Origin: Adiantum capillus-veneris
Lineage: Eukaryota > Streptophyta > Polypodiopsida > Polypodiales > Pteridaceae
NCBI GenBank assembly: GCA_014529385.2
Contig: CM043963.1
Span: 93,777,912 to 93,841,911, forward strand
Direction: 5' to 3'
Length of the DNA stretch: 64,000 bases
The position numbers and the translations under genes were made by a program. This document shows, piece by piece, positions 1 through 11,439 of the stretch. The notes below the pieces were generated by a model. That model was not told the DNA's origin. It made no database searches and saw only the letters and a list, made by a program, of their open reading frames with translations. Numbering within the stretch: position 1 is the stretch's first letter; each line of letters begins with the position of its first letter.

Positions 1-229
1 GCAAAAAATACACGCAATATCCAAGAAAAAGAAAACAGACAAGTTTATATAACCTCTTTCACTGTACATGATCTAGTTTACGACAACAAGAAAAAGGCAT
101 CTTTATAACAATCAAAAACCAACTTTACAAGTGTTTACGAGCAAACAAAACATATCTATTTATTCAAAAAATGTTTAAAGCATGCGTAGATAGTGGCAGA
201 CCACAAACTGCATCGTCTACAAAATGAGA

Positions 230-2155
230 GGCATCCGTTGTTAGTCTACTCTATGGGATGGGCAAAGGATCCAGCTCCACAATGTTTGGATGCGGCTCCA
301 CAAGAGATTTTTCCTTCAGTGAACGCTTGACCTCATGTGCGAGTCTCTTGTCTTGCTCCTAAATCTCTTGTAGTTGATGGGCTTGCATCTCTAAAACATT
401 GTGTAGTCTGCTAGAGACATCCCCATTGCTCTCAAACATTGTCATCATACGGCCTATCTGGCTACCCAAGCAAGGGCAATGCACTGCAGTCACCCCCGTA
501 TTGAATGACAACATCATTCTCATTGGTGTGTTGTACAAGCAACTCCAAAGCCTACCAATGCCCACGTTTCATACCCCCTACACAACAAATATTTGTCAAA
601 GGATTTAGAAACAAGACACATGAGTACTATACACAAATTTGATGAAAGACAGATTGTACCTCGCATTAGTGTCCCATCATCCTCTCGTGCCCAATCATCC
701 TCATGCGGAGAATCATACCAAGATCGTTTGATGGAATGTCAATGGCCTCTAAAGTCCAAGTCTTCTCTTTTCTCATAGATGACACCAACAATGTGTACAC
801 GGTTCTACTTTTTATCTTCACACAGGTGTCTTACACACAACCACATTTAAGTGATATTCTTGCCAACCAATAGTTGGTTCCATATCATGCACCATTTCAT
901 AATTATTTGACGAACAAACAACCATGAACACACCTTTGTCATTGGCTGTTGCCAATGCAAGTCGTGCAAGTTGTCCAAAATGGCATGCTTCCATCTTGTT
1001 CTAATCAAGGACTTCTATTTCAGAAAACCCATACACAGGCATGTTTGATGGTAGGAAAAGAATAGATGCATTCACCAAAGAATCAGCGGTCGACCCATCT
1101 CGAAATGGCCCCAAGGGATTCACTCTATATACAAAATGGGACGCCACCTGCAAGCGGACAAAATTTGATAAAACCCCTATATACAAATCATATTAGGGAA
1201 TATGACCCCCCTTTCTACGCTTATACGACATTCAATGAAGAAAACTATCATACCCCTATCTTACATATAAAATTTAGGTCTCACATATCTAACTAAGTAA
1301 AACTAGTCAAAGTGTGTAGCATAGTGACGGGCAACATACTAAGGAACCACTTTTGTTGATAACTAGATGTACCCTCAATGTGTCTTAGTTTGACTTTCAA
1401 ACTATGTGCCCGATCAGCCTTCACTTCGGCTACTCGTCCAATTCTGACCCGTCCAAAGCTGGTGTAATCAACCCTTCACCTTCTCCAAATCAGCCCTTAT
1501 CTATGACCAGCTTGATGGAGTTCTTGCACAACACACTATGAGAATGAGTGTGTATGTGAGTGAATAAGAGAGGGTATATGGGCAAGCACACCCCCTCCTT
1601 GCTTGATTCAACCCCCTCTTTTGGCTCTCCCTTTATGCAAAAGTTGATGTATGACCTGATTAAAATATTTCCCACATCGCTACAAGTAATCAACGGCCCG
1701 AGTCAGGTCTCCCCCGTCGCCCCAAATATGATACCCTTCTACCTTATTTTTAAGCTTGGGAGATAAATTATTGGGGGCCTTCCCCTAACTTATACGCTTA
1801 TGTAACTTGTCAGAAAAACCCCCTCCCATGTAGTTACGTGGTGCGGTAAGTTTTCCATAGTGAATCCCCCAGGGGAATGGCATTAGAAAGTCCTCCACCA
1901 TGTGAGGCCTGACATTGCTTAGCAATGCATTTTTCAAGTCATGCTCTACCTTGTCCCAGCCAAGATGCAGAATTTGGACACACTCCCCACCACTAGCTGC
2001 AAAACAAAAACATGAACTAAGCAAACAACCTCTTCAATCATACTTGAACAACCATTCACCAAAGATAAAAAATCACCAGTAGACGGTATTGTAACTAATG
2101 GAAATTCTGAGACATGTAATATTTTTGCTTCTAGACTCGTGGAAAAGTCTACCAC
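230..2155 (-). other. Unidentified coding-like remnants, minus strand
   Basis: I do not recognise a gene here. On the minus strand there are short coding-like stretches without a continuous frame. One at 359-565 ends in a helical run (SRLHNVLEMQAHQLQEI) and continues past a stop as EQDKRLAHEVKRSLKEK. Another at about 1,810-2,000 reads SGGECVQILHLGWDKVEHDL and directly follows a pyrimidine-rich ...TTTTGTTTTGCAG, which resembles a 3' splice site. A third near 850-990 contains GVFMVVCSSNNYEMVHDMEP. They could be exons of a decayed gene or of a transposon gene. Stops and frame changes between them argue against a working locus. Confidence 0.22.
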
Positions 2156-2315
2156 CTCCTCTGCAGAGGGGGATATTTTCAGGCCAACAATTTTTGGTGA
2201 GCATTTTTTAGGAATCAGGAGAGCAGATTCCTAAAAAATTCTCTCTTCCTCCTTCTCTATCTCTCTCGTGCAATTTTTCTAGTCTCCACTTCTTCTTTTT
2301 CTTCTCTCTATCTCT

Positions 2316-2320
<5 letters not shown>

Positions 2321-2367
<47 letters not shown>

Positions 2368-2394
2368 AGAGAGACAAAGAGAGAGAGAGAGAGG
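2321..2394. repeat. (GA)n microsatellite
   Basis: An uninterrupted (AG) run spans 2,321-2,362 and is followed by imperfect GA units to about 2,394. The stretch just before it (2,240-2,320) is CT-rich on the same strand, so the locus switches from pyrimidine-rich to purine-rich and could fold back. Confidence 0.95.
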
Positions 2395-2399
2395 GCAAG

Positions 2400-3385
2400 A
2401 AAGACAGATGGTAGAGATAGGCAATGAGGTATTAGGGAGGTTGAGACATAGACAAAGATATGACACCTTTCAAATTGTTTCATAAACAACAGAGACAAGG
2501 GTACTTGAAACAAAAACATCCATTAATCATAGAAACTTGCATTACATAAAGCAAGAAGTGTTCATATTCTGGAAGGCCCGGTTTTAGGAGTAGTTGTGTT
2601 GCCCTCGAGTGGCAAAAGAAGATTCACCATGTTCCCTAGCTGCTGCATTATTTGCTCCTCATCCTCCTCTATGATGAGCCCAGTCTTCTTCTAGCAAGAG
2701 AAAGAAAATTTTCCCTTTGCAAGGTCTCTGACCCCAACCAAAAAGAGCACCCTTGTACCATGAAATGATCATAATGGAAAAAAGTTACTATTTTTAGCAG
2801 TTTTCCGAATTATGTCAGTGCCATGATGTTTAGAATTTTATAAAGCTTCGAAATGTGAATTAAAATAATTTTTGTGAAAATTTTTCAAATATAGTAAGTT
2901 TTTGGTCACCTGACCCGTTTAGTTTTGACCGTCTCGAAAATCTGTACCCGTACCCCGAATTTGAAAAAAATGCATTTTCGAACCCTGAGAGGCTGCTAAA
3001 TATGGCAGGTACTCGGTCCAGTATGCCTTAGTTAGAGCTCACTATAGCAATTTACGGCATCAAAATCTGACTCGTATGGCCCGTTTTAGCCTAAAACCAA
3101 TTTTTCATAAAATTGTCCGGGGAGGCACTGGGGGCCTGGAGCTGTGTGGGAACAGGTTCCAGGCCACTCCAGACCAGCTTTAGCAGCTAGGGGGCGCCCT
3201 TTGTCCTTGTGGGAGTCCTGGGAAAGCTGCCAAGCCAGTAGCTAAGTCTCAGAGTCAGTTAACCTAGCCAACCTGACACTTGGTGGGTAGGGAATTGGAC
3301 TTGCCATGCTTAACTAGAGAAGCTCCCAGATGCATTTAGCAACCCAGATTGATTTTCAGCCTTGAGGATCCTATTTAAAGGCGTG

Positions 3386-3387
<2 letters not shown>
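2400..3387. other. Non-coding stretch, LTR- or promoter-like
   Basis: No gene is seen. The stretch ends in a TATA-like TATTTAAAG at 3,371-3,379, just before the CA microsatellite. This layout resembles a retrotransposon LTR promoter, but I find no second copy in the window to confirm an LTR. Confidence 0.3.

Positions 3388-3426
<39 letters not shown>
3388..3426. repeat. (CA)n microsatellite
   Basis: About 19 uninterrupted CA units, followed to about 3,475 by broken CACACA blocks. Open frames across it encode only TH/VC dipeptide runs and are not genes. Confidence 0.95.
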
Positions 3427-3429
<3 letters not shown>

Positions 3430-4760
3430 CTCACACACACGCCCAATACACACACACACACACCTACACACACCTTGGGGAGGTGCTGCCGGTACACACA
3501 CAGTTTTTGAAGGAGAAGCAAGGAGGGAGGTGCTGCCGAAATTCTCATCTTGAGGATTCATTGGATCAAAAAAATCAGAGGATTCTCAGCCCCTAATCAC
3601 GGTAATCGTGGTTTAATTACTGCTCTTCTTAGTTCTCATCTTTATTCTCCAAATTCCTTAGCTACTATGCTTAATCCTGGCTAAAATTCCCTATAGCTGC
3701 TCTCTAAATCTCCATAGCTATACTCCATTACATAATCATCATTCAATTAGCTAAATTATGCAGCCATTCATCACCCTTAACCATTCATCACCCTTAACCA
3801 AGGATTAATGCATGATTTGGAAAGATTCTCTCTCTAGGAAGCATAGTTAAAAAATTGTCAGCCAGTAATAGTGTAGATTTGATGAATTTCATTCTTTTAC
3901 CACTCAATAGTTTTGTAATTAAATTAGACTCAATCTTCTCCCACATTAAAATGTGATTAAGGCTGAAAATTAATCCGTCATTAAGCCATTAAGAAGAGAA
4001 TTTTATGTCACACATGCTTGCGGCAATTCTACATCTTCATATTGCTCTAGGAAAATGAATGAGCTTGCTTACTTCATCTCTTTCGTGAATCAATTAGTAA
4101 AATTCTGAATTTCTTAATCATCTAAGCCAAGTAATTAACCTTAGAGCCATTTCCCATAGGGTAAGTAAGGAATTACCCATAAAATTGCTAGGTCTCGAAG
4201 GAAAAATCTAATCTCTTGCCTAAGGAGGATTCTTTAGTAATTCTAATCTGCCATTTGGTTGTTATGATGCTCTCGGACTTTAGCTCTTTTCTTCAAATTT
4301 ATCATTTAAAGTAGTGAGTAAAATGGCCCCGGTTAAGAGAACTCGCTTCGGTGGTGCCCACGACAACGAGGCGGGACGAGCAATACAAATGGAAAAGGAA
4401 AAGCTCCCATGGTCCAACAAGCACCAGCCATCTCACGAGCCAATGACGAAGAAATGGAAGAGGTAGATCACAGTTTTATTGAAGTTATTTAATTTAACAT
4501 TGCATACGTTTATCTAGGAATGAACATATCCCCAAACATGTTGGAGAAATCCGATGGAAACCTCGGCAATTGAATTCATTTGTATATTAAAGTCTAAAGT
4601 AGGAAAGAAATGATTGACGGATATACTGTTTGCAATAGGAAAGAATGTCTGCTAGGAAAAATTTACCTCCGCATGTTCATTCTATTTCCAACGTTGAATT
4701 AGTCATGAACCCCCTCCTGATCACAGGGGGCAGAGTTCCTGGTTAAGGGCTCTTGAATCC
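3427..4760 (+). other. AT-rich non-coding stretch with one short ORF start
   Basis: Mostly AT-rich sequence without a gene. An ATG at about 4,323 opens a 40-50 codon basic reading frame (MAPVKRTRFGGAHDNEAGRA) in a locally GC-rich patch. It resembles the start of a retroelement Gag (compare MAPKTSRGRKPS of Gypsy-1 in this window), but nothing downstream continues it. This is an inference only. Confidence 0.2.
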
Positions 4761-4873
4761 ACGACTTCTGGTTAAGCGATGGATACCCACGTCTGCTGGT
4801 TAAGCGATGAGAACCGACGTCTGCTGGTTAAGCGGTGGGAATTTCCATGTCGTGCTTTCTAAGCGGTGGACAT
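4761..4873. repeat. 28-bp tandem repeat, about four units
   Basis: Units begin at 4,761, 4,789, 4,817 and about 4,846, each with the core ACGTCTGCTGGTTAAGCG or a close variant. The last unit is the most diverged. A purine-rich GGAGGGGGGAT at about 4,924-4,934 follows and could be an old polypurine tract. Confidence 0.75.
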
Positions 4874-5850
4874 ACCTAGTTGTATGGGCAGCTAGGCGAC
4901 AACGGGAGGAGTAAACTCTCGCTGGAGGGGGGATGTTGTACCTCAAGAACATTGGAATTTTAATGAATAAGTTTGAGTAGAATTTTTACTAGAATACTGT
5001 CTTGGTTCCGTTTGCAATACTGGTTGAAGGGCTGTCTTAACGAACATTGTGATTCGGAATCTAATCAAGGAATGTTTATGTTGAGCAATCATTGTGGTAG
5101 TAATTAGGACACACAAGGAAGTGTGAGTGTGGGGTTGGCTCGGTTGCCAATGCCTATGAGAAGGGTGGTCCTGATTGGTCGGGAACTCTCCGTCCCCATA
5201 GTGTTATAAATCGACGTTAGTATTACTCATTGCCCCTAGAGCGGCGAAGTCTCAAGTGTACGTGCCTCTGAAACATGGGAAAAAAGGCACTCGAGGTTTC
5301 TCTTCTCTTGGAAGGTTTGTCTTAGGATCGCTAGATAGTTTAAGTACGCTTCCTCTGCGAGGTGGAGCTAGATCTCATTGCTAGTAGGCTCGAACTTGAC
5401 TCACTTTGTGATGAGAGATCGTCCGCTAGCTGAACCTTGAACCACTTTGTTTGCTTCCGCTATAGATCTAGTGGCCGCCAGGTTCACCATCAAATTCGCT
5501 GTTTGATACGGCAGGGTGGGGACCTCACACCCCTTCTCGTTCAAGCTGAGCAAGGTCCGCATATTGAGTTCTGTGTGGAAATAATAGAGACAATACACAT
5601 TGATTTTTTCCTTCAAAGCCTCCCTAAACCAGTTGACTCCATACAACACCTCTCCATAGACTTGATTCTATTCTCAAGATCGTCGGACATCATGAAAATT
5701 AAGAGAAGTGCGCTACGGTAGCTAGGGAACGCTTTCAAAAATAATTCAAGCAATGCCAATTTATAGCAATTGTGGGAATATTATATTATTACTTTTCCAA
5801 TTTGAAAAAACTGCAAAAACAATGTACCGAAATGTGGCCATCATAAGATA
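4874..5850. other. Non-coding stretch
   Basis: I see no gene, RNA gene or convincing repeat here. The start may be an LTR fragment: TGTTGTACC follows directly on the purine tract at about 4,924-4,934. There is no partner copy in the window. Confidence 0.3.
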
Positions 5851-5853
5851 AAA

Positions 5854-8178
5854 TTAGAACCTGGTAGAGTTATTCAATTTGTGAATTGACATTAAAAAAA
5901 GTGAGAAACGGTAAATGCTACTGCATCCATGCCTGGATAGGTTCAGTGTCCTGAAGATATTAGCATCTACCAGAATTGGTTGATGGATAAACATGTTCTC
6001 ATTTTGGCTTAACCCTAGCACACTTAGATAAATAAAATACAAATGTTTTACATGCTTAACCCTAGCACACGCAGATAAATAAAATACAAATGTTTTGCTT
6101 TGACACCCATTCCATGAAGTCTGGACATGTGCACGATGGCTGGTTCCAAATACAAACATTGTACAACCGACATGGCCATATTCACTTTTGATCTCTACTT
6201 TGAAGACCTCATGAACACCATCTGCCATATATATCTTCTACAACCTTGGCTCTCAGCACTAGCACTAAACTGATCTTGCAAGCAACGTCCTCAAAAATGG
6301 AAGTCCAATATTGTACATGCACACCATCTCGCACTATGGCTCATGCACTACCTTTGAGGAGTGGATGTATCTTTTGACTTGAAAGGAGAGTTGGTCATAT
6401 TTTTTGCAAGAAAAACCGGCATTACATTAGAGATTCCTTCTTTTCTGAACTCCACTCGATACCCACCTTCATGCAATATTTGCACCTCATCCTTAGATAG
6501 GTTAGTTCCCACATGCACATGCCAAGTGTGTGGTGGATGTTGAGGCTGTGGCTCAATTTACTGGTCTACTATGTGACAATGCATGACATGATCCGGACAA
6601 AACCAAAACCACCGGTGCACCACACCATTGGGATGCTTTTGATATCCTTCAAAAGATAGGGCCGGTATACCAAGGCTTGAACCTACAATACTGCTTCCAC
6701 ACCTTTGTGGAGTGATGCTACATGTGACTCTACTACCTTGTGGAGTTCATCGTATGGCCCACATTGCCTCATTGACCTTGAATTCCACTACATACTACCC
6801 ACCCAAACCTATACTTCATTTTGGGGTTCGTGATATCCCTTCTTGTGCAAAGTTAATCTTATGGGGTCTTCCACACTTCTTGTGATCTTTGGTGACCAAG
6901 TTGTACTCAGGCCTATGTGATGCATCATCTTCCACATTGATAACCTCATTTGGCTTGAGTTTTCTCCTTGATGTCTCCTTATCTCCTATCAATGGAGTCG
7001 GTTGTTTATACATTGGAGTGCCCTCGATAGCCTCGTTCACTGCTCTTATTACTTGACTAGGATGTTTTTCATGGCACTCCACAAGCTTTTGTATTGATGG
7101 AACCTTCCCAATGTGTTTTCCATGGCTGTATGAAATGGCATTTGTGCTCTGTAAGATGGAATTTGCAAGGTCGGTTGTACATGCATCATATAATCAAATG
7201 CGTTTACGAAAACCCTCCCATGCTCCAGTTAGCATGCTTCTTCTCGACAAGGTTTGTGCGTGGAGTGTTTGGTCCATCAGAGCTTCTTTCCATGCACGTC
7301 ATAATGCCACCCCAATGTGAAATACACATTTCCCACCAACTAAGACATGAATCCATGTATGGAATGTTACGGTCTATGAAATGACCATTATGCCACCATT
7401 GGTGTATCAGACGAGCCTCTGCTACTGCAGCCTCTTTTGTTGGTGCTTTCCTCCACTTCTCACACATTTCTTTGTGTGTGTGTTGAGAAGCTTGCGCCAC
7501 ATACTTCATTGTGTGTTGATTCAAGCTTTGCTTTTAATGCTAAACACAAGAACGCTCTTGACCGCTCATTGTATTGGTCATGTTGCCACCATTGAAAACA
7601 ATTTGAACTGCATTCCAATTTTCTCAAGCTTCATGTGCCATGAATCCAAATAAATTAGCTCTATTACATCCACATGATAGCATAACATTATTGAGGCACT
7701 CTCAAAATAGACAATTCCATGTCTTCCTCTTTCCTTTCACAAGTTGCTATAGTGAAAAGGTCCTGCATGCTGCAAACAAATTGTGTGAGAGAGAGAGAGA
7801 GAGTCAAAGGCAACCCACAATGCTGTCAAGGTGCACCATGTACCTTGGATCATAGACATGACAGGCCATAGTCACCCAATCGTTAACATGTCTGGTGTGA
7901 TCAAACTGGATCCACGCACATCGAAGATCACCATCCTTGTCTTGTCTCATTTGGTTCACCAGGTCTACACTGGATGCTGGACCAATTGTGGACATTTTGA
8001 AGACATAACATTTCTCTCCCTCTGTACCTTGACCAGGAAACCTGCTTCTATGGAGAAAGTCATATGTGCAGTCTTGCTTCGGCTTTAGGCGTTCATCAAT
8101 GCCAAAAGATAGTACATGCCCAGTGATAGTACACATGGCATGCCACCTGGCCGTCGCATCACTGACATGGCAGCACAA
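5854..8178 (-). pseudogene. DDE (MULE-like) transposase-related pseudogene with SWIM finger
   Basis: Reading right to left, pieces of one protein appear in family order. At 8,178-7,804: an N-terminal catalytic-like part (LSFGIDERLKPKQDCTYDFL, FPGQGTEGEKCYVFKMS, WIQFDHTRHVNDWVTMACHV). At about 7,650-7,560: FMAHEA.ENWNAVQIVF, where relatives I recall have an acidic MAD..A..NW. At 7,524-7,204: AEARLIHQWWHNG and WWEMCISHWGG. At 7,082-6,816: a basic hinge. At 6,228-5,854: a SWIM-type zinc finger (PSCTCPDF, then the ILFI/LYFIYLSVLGLSQNENMF segment). Transposases of this layout move DNA transposons, and SWIM fingers are typical of MULE/FAR1-like proteins. Frameshifts and stops are frequent, so the gene is dead. 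A 47-bp tandem duplication breaks the SWIM frame. The family name is from memory, without a search. Confidence 0.62.
6007..6097. repeat. 47-bp tandem duplication inside the SWIM region
   Basis: Two copies of a unit beginning GCTTAACCCTAGCACAC start at 6,007 and 6,054. As 47 is not a multiple of three, the duplication shifts the frame between the CTCPDF part and the LYFIYLSVLG part of the zinc finger, which explains why the two halves are read in different frames. Confidence 0.85.
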
Positions 8179-8237
8179 TGGTCATGTGGCATGCCAAGTG
8201 TACCGTCAATATCGACACTATGTGTGGCAAACCATGT

Positions 8238-8464
8238 TGTTGGAATTAGTGTTGCAGAGAAACGCACACAGCTTGGAGAAGACGAAGGAAGCTCAAGGCA
8301 CACAATAGAGAGTGTGTTACTTAGTGTCCAATGGAAAGATAGATATCCCTAGAGTGATGGGTGTATATACAATGCACGGGGGAAAAAACCTCCTAAAGAG
8401 GAAAAAAATGCCCTGGCGGTCCTAGTGTGTTCACACACATCACTACCACATGTATATGGTAACA
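8238..8464 (-). repeat. 3' LTR of Copia-1
   Basis: On the minus strand the sequence begins TGTTACCATATACATG and ends CTAATTCCAACA, giving the TG...CA ends of an LTR. It lies directly after the polypurine tract and RNase H frame of Copia-1. At 227 bp it is short. No 5' partner exists in the window, so the left end (8,235-8,238) is uncertain by a few bases. Confidence 0.7.
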
Positions 8465-8475
8465 AATCCCCCCTA
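8465..8475 (-). promoter_or_regulatory. Polypurine tract of Copia-1
   Basis: On the minus strand AGGGGGGATT abuts the LTR start. This is the expected plus-strand primer position, between the end of pol and the 3' LTR. Confidence 0.75.
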
Positions 8476-9242
8476 GAGTGATGCGGTGAACGAGACCTGA
8501 CACATGAGTAAAGGGAAGTGCCATGCCCTGAGGACATGATCATTCCACAAAGGGGAGTAAGCCGAAGCTTTGCGAAAAGCTTCAAGATTCTCATGAGACA
8601 ATGCCTTTGTAAAAATATCTGCAAGGTTGTCATGTGTTGGCACATAATCCAAGCTGATTTGTCTTGTTGAGAGCCTCTCCCTGACATAGTGGTAATGCAC
8701 CTCAATGTGCTTTGTGCGAGCATGAAAAATTGGGTTCCTCGCAACTACCAATGTGCTCTGACTATTAGTGTAGATAGTGTTGGCAATGTCCTGTCCAACA
8801 CCCAAATCAGTCATAAGGCATCTGAGCCATACACATTCAACCATAGTTGTGAAGACCGCTCTGTACTCAGCCTCACAACTCCAAGTGGCCACAGTAGGTT
8901 GCTTCTTGCTCAACCATGATATACATGAAATGCCAATCATGAAACAAAAACCACTTGTCGACACTCACGTGTCAAAACAACCAACCCAATCTGAGTCCAA
9001 AAAAAGCATGTAAGTCTGGCGGAAATATCCCCCCTTGGGATAAAACAAGCCAAGATGTAAAGTGCCACTAAGATAGCAGAAAATACTCTTGACAGCCTGC
9101 CAATGCTTAGACCCTGGGCTATGGATAAATCTGCTAACCTATGAGACTGCAAACAAAATATCCGGCCTTGTGTTGCATACATAAATGAGGCATCCAACAA
9201 CAGTTTGGTAAAGAGTGACATCAGTAGGATCACCAGCATCAT
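8473..9242 (-). pseudogene. Copia-1 RNase H region
   Basis: The frame carries Ty1/copia RNase H signatures: CEAEYRAVFTTMVECVWLR, IYTNSQSTLVVARNPIFHAR, TKHIEVHYHYVRERL and YVPTHDNLADIFTKAL. The acidic residues of the usual D-E-D-D set that I can see are E in CEAEY and D in the ADIFTKAL block; the usual IYCDNQSA Asp is Asn (IYTNSQS). The enzyme would remove the RNA strand during reverse transcription. The frame is open from 8,964 to 8,473. Upstream (9,242-8,965) stops interrupt the connection to RT (LFAVS then stop). It lies just before the polypurine tract, as expected for copia. Confidence 0.9.
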
Positions 9243-10080
9243 GAAGACTCAATTTCAAACCTGTTTCCATGGGAGTGGCAATAGGTTTCCAATCCTCAAG
9301 TCCAAACTTGCATAGCAATGTCTCTTTGTAAATTTTTTGACACAAGGCAATACCACCATCACACTGCTTAAACTGTATGCCCAAGTAATGATGCAACAGC
9401 CCCAAATCTTTCATCTTGAAAGTAGCATTCAAATTAGCCTTAAATTCAGAAATATGTCTCTCATTTGGTCCAATGATCAGTAAATCATCTACATAAAGAA
9501 CCACAATGAGAATTACATCACAGTCATGCTTTACATACAATGTGCTTTCTGATGGACTGTTACAAAGCCTCATTTGACCAAATGAGTGTCAGCTTTCTCA
9601 TACCAAGCACAAGGAGATTGCGTCAACCCATACAAAGCCTTCTTCCATCTGCACACTTTGTCCTCTTGTCCTTTCATGACAAAATCGTGAGGCTGCGTTA
9701 CATAAACTTCCTCAAATATGTCACCATTCAAGAAAGCAGTAACAATGTCTGGTTGATGTACATCCCAACCAAAATGACCTACCAATGCACATAGAAAACA
9801 AACAGTAGTCATATGACAAGTGGGAGCAAAAGTCTCTTCATAATCTATGCCTTTTGGCTGTGCATAACCCTTTGCAACAAGTCGAGTGGCAATCGATCTC
9901 ACCATCCGGCTTGAATTTCAACTTGTAAACCCACTTCGTACCGATGGCCTTTTTGCCAGAAGGAAAATCACATAAAGTCCATGTGTCATTTTCTATAAGT
10001 GCATCATATTTTGATTGCATGGCAGCCATCCAGTTTTTTGAATTCTGTGTTTCATCAAAAGAGAGAGGTTTCTCAACATC
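9139..10080 (-). pseudogene. Copia-1 reverse transcriptase region
   Basis: In order the minus strand gives the RT start (WMAAMQSKYDALIENDTW, KKAIGTKWVYKLKFKPDG at 10,029-9,905), the core (RLVAKGYAQPKGIDYEETFA, DVHQPDIVTAFLNGDIFEEV at 9,905-9,570) and the catalytic LYVDDLLIIG block with FKMKDLGLLHHYLGIQ (9,573-9,139). This is the copia-type RT that copies element RNA into cDNA. It is broken by a frameshift near 9,905 and a stop and frameshift near 9,570. The YVDD catalytic motif itself is preserved. Confidence 0.93.
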
Positions 10081-10086
10081 ATGTAA

Positions 10087-10938
10087 TTAGCTAGACACAG
10101 ACAAAGCATAACAATCTGGTGCATAAGATGCATGGTGAGAGCCTGAACAAGTACAACTAGACAAAGGTGCATCCAATTTACTATCACGCAATGTATGCAC
10201 CAGCCATTTTGGCATACCTCTAGCCTGCTCATTTTCAGCCCTTTCCTCATCAAGTACATCATGTACATCTGCATCAGTAATAGACTGACCTGTAACATTT
10301 TTGGAAACCCCCATAGGCTGTACATTTGCCTCATTGGAATTTACATTCAAACTTCCACCACTGAAAAGAGGCAACAAAGTGTCATAAATGTCATGTGAGC
10401 ATACATTACTATCTCTAGGACATGACAACAAGGACTGAACAGAATCTTCCACAAACACTACATCCCATAAAACCAGAATAAACTTTGTTTTTGGATGCCT
10501 GGAGTAATCATCAATAAAAGTCACAAAGTAAAGGTAATTGCCCGAGGACGGAGTTTGAAAGGGCCCGCAAACATCACTATGTACAAGATGCAACCTGCAT
10601 GTCACCCTAACTGAACCATCCTTTGGAAACTTCGGACATTGCATCTTACCCAAAATACAGCCTTCACAAACATGTTTGACAGGTGCCTCAAGAGGCGGCA
10701 AAGAAGCAACCATATTAGATTTCTGCAAATGCAGCAAACTGGCAAAATTCAGATACCCAAAACACACATGCCACGGTTTTGCATCTAAAATAGCCCTTGA
10801 ATTTGCAATTGCATTTGCAAAATTTTGTCCACACTTGTCATACAAAGTGAGCTTATATAGCCCACGGCACAAAAGGCCAGATGCAACAATTTCATCCACC
10901 AAAATTGAGATCATGAACTGTACATCTATCATCCACAA
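10087..10938 (-). pseudogene. Copia-1 integrase, core deleted, with Pol linker
   Basis: A 283-codon open frame starts with the pre-integrase zinc-binding domain (AKPWHVCFGYLNFASLLHL, HVCEGCILGKMQCPKFP), then LHLVHSDVCGPFQTPSSG and FVTFIDDYSR. At that point the usual ~180-250 residues of integrase core (second Asp, catalytic Glu) are missing. The frame continues directly into HPKTKFILVLWDVVFVEDS, which normally follows the core. The rest (10,600-10,087) is the low-complexity linker before RT. The element could not integrate with this protein. The junction is in frame, so it is an internal deletion and not a sequencing frameshift. Confidence 0.85.
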
Positions 10939-10989
10939 ATTTGACTATAAGTCCAAGTCTAGCAAGTGCAGATACAAACAAAAGATTCT

Positions 10990-11436
10990 TCTTCATCCCA
11001 GGTACATAAAGTGCATCAACAAGTGACAATCTTTCCAACTCCTTGAAGTGGATAAGAGGCATGGTTGGCACAAGAGACTGAATTTCCATGAGGGACAAAC
11101 TCAAGAGAGGTGAAGAATTCATGATGTGAGGTAATGTGCTTTGTAGCACCATTGTCAAAATACCACACATGTGAATCTGCAGCAACTGACATGCATGCAT
11201 CATGGAGCAGGATTGTAAGTGCACTCTGCACTAAAAGCCCATTCTGCATCAACATCAGCATCACAGTCTCCTTTCACAAAAGACTCAACAATGCCTGCAT
11301 TTGTAGTGGAGCCAGCATTTGCAGTGGAACCACCCTCTTTCTTCTTAGCCTCTTTGGCCTTCAACTTAGGACACTGCTTGATCAAGTGATCATTAGCTTT
11401 ACAATAGTGGAAATGTGCGGTTACACCATCCTTCTG
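10990..11436 (-). pseudogene. Copia-1 Gag zinc knuckle and protease remnant
   Basis: At about 11,410-11,370 the minus strand reads FHYCKANDHLIKQC, a CCHC knuckle whose first Cys is Phe. A Lys-rich linker follows (KAKEAKKKEGG), then the aspartic protease start VWYFDNGATKHITSHHEFF, where the catalytic D-S/T-G is DNG. Next come VPTMPLIHFKELERLSLVDA and LYVPGMKKNLLFVSALARLG, usual in copia protease/pre-integrase. Everything upstream of the knuckle (most of Gag and the 5' LTR) is absent; the sequence switches to unrelated DNA at about 11,436. Confidence 0.8.
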
Positions 11437-11439
11437 GGG

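Larger units (their letters stand above)
8238..11436 (-). mobile_element. Copia-1: 5'-truncated Ty1/copia retrotransposon
   Basis: Element order on the minus strand is knuckle-protease-integrase-RT-RNase H-PPT-LTR, which is the Ty1/copia order. Length is about 3.2 kb against about 5 kb for a full copia. The 5' LTR, leader and most of gag are missing, and the integrase core is deleted. It abuts the transposase-like pseudogene on one side and a plus-strand SWIM pseudogene on the other. Confidence 0.88.

Noticed and set aside
2208-2519. 103-codon minus-strand frame rich in Leu-Ser
   Set aside because: It is the translation of the (GA)n microsatellite and its flanks; no domain.
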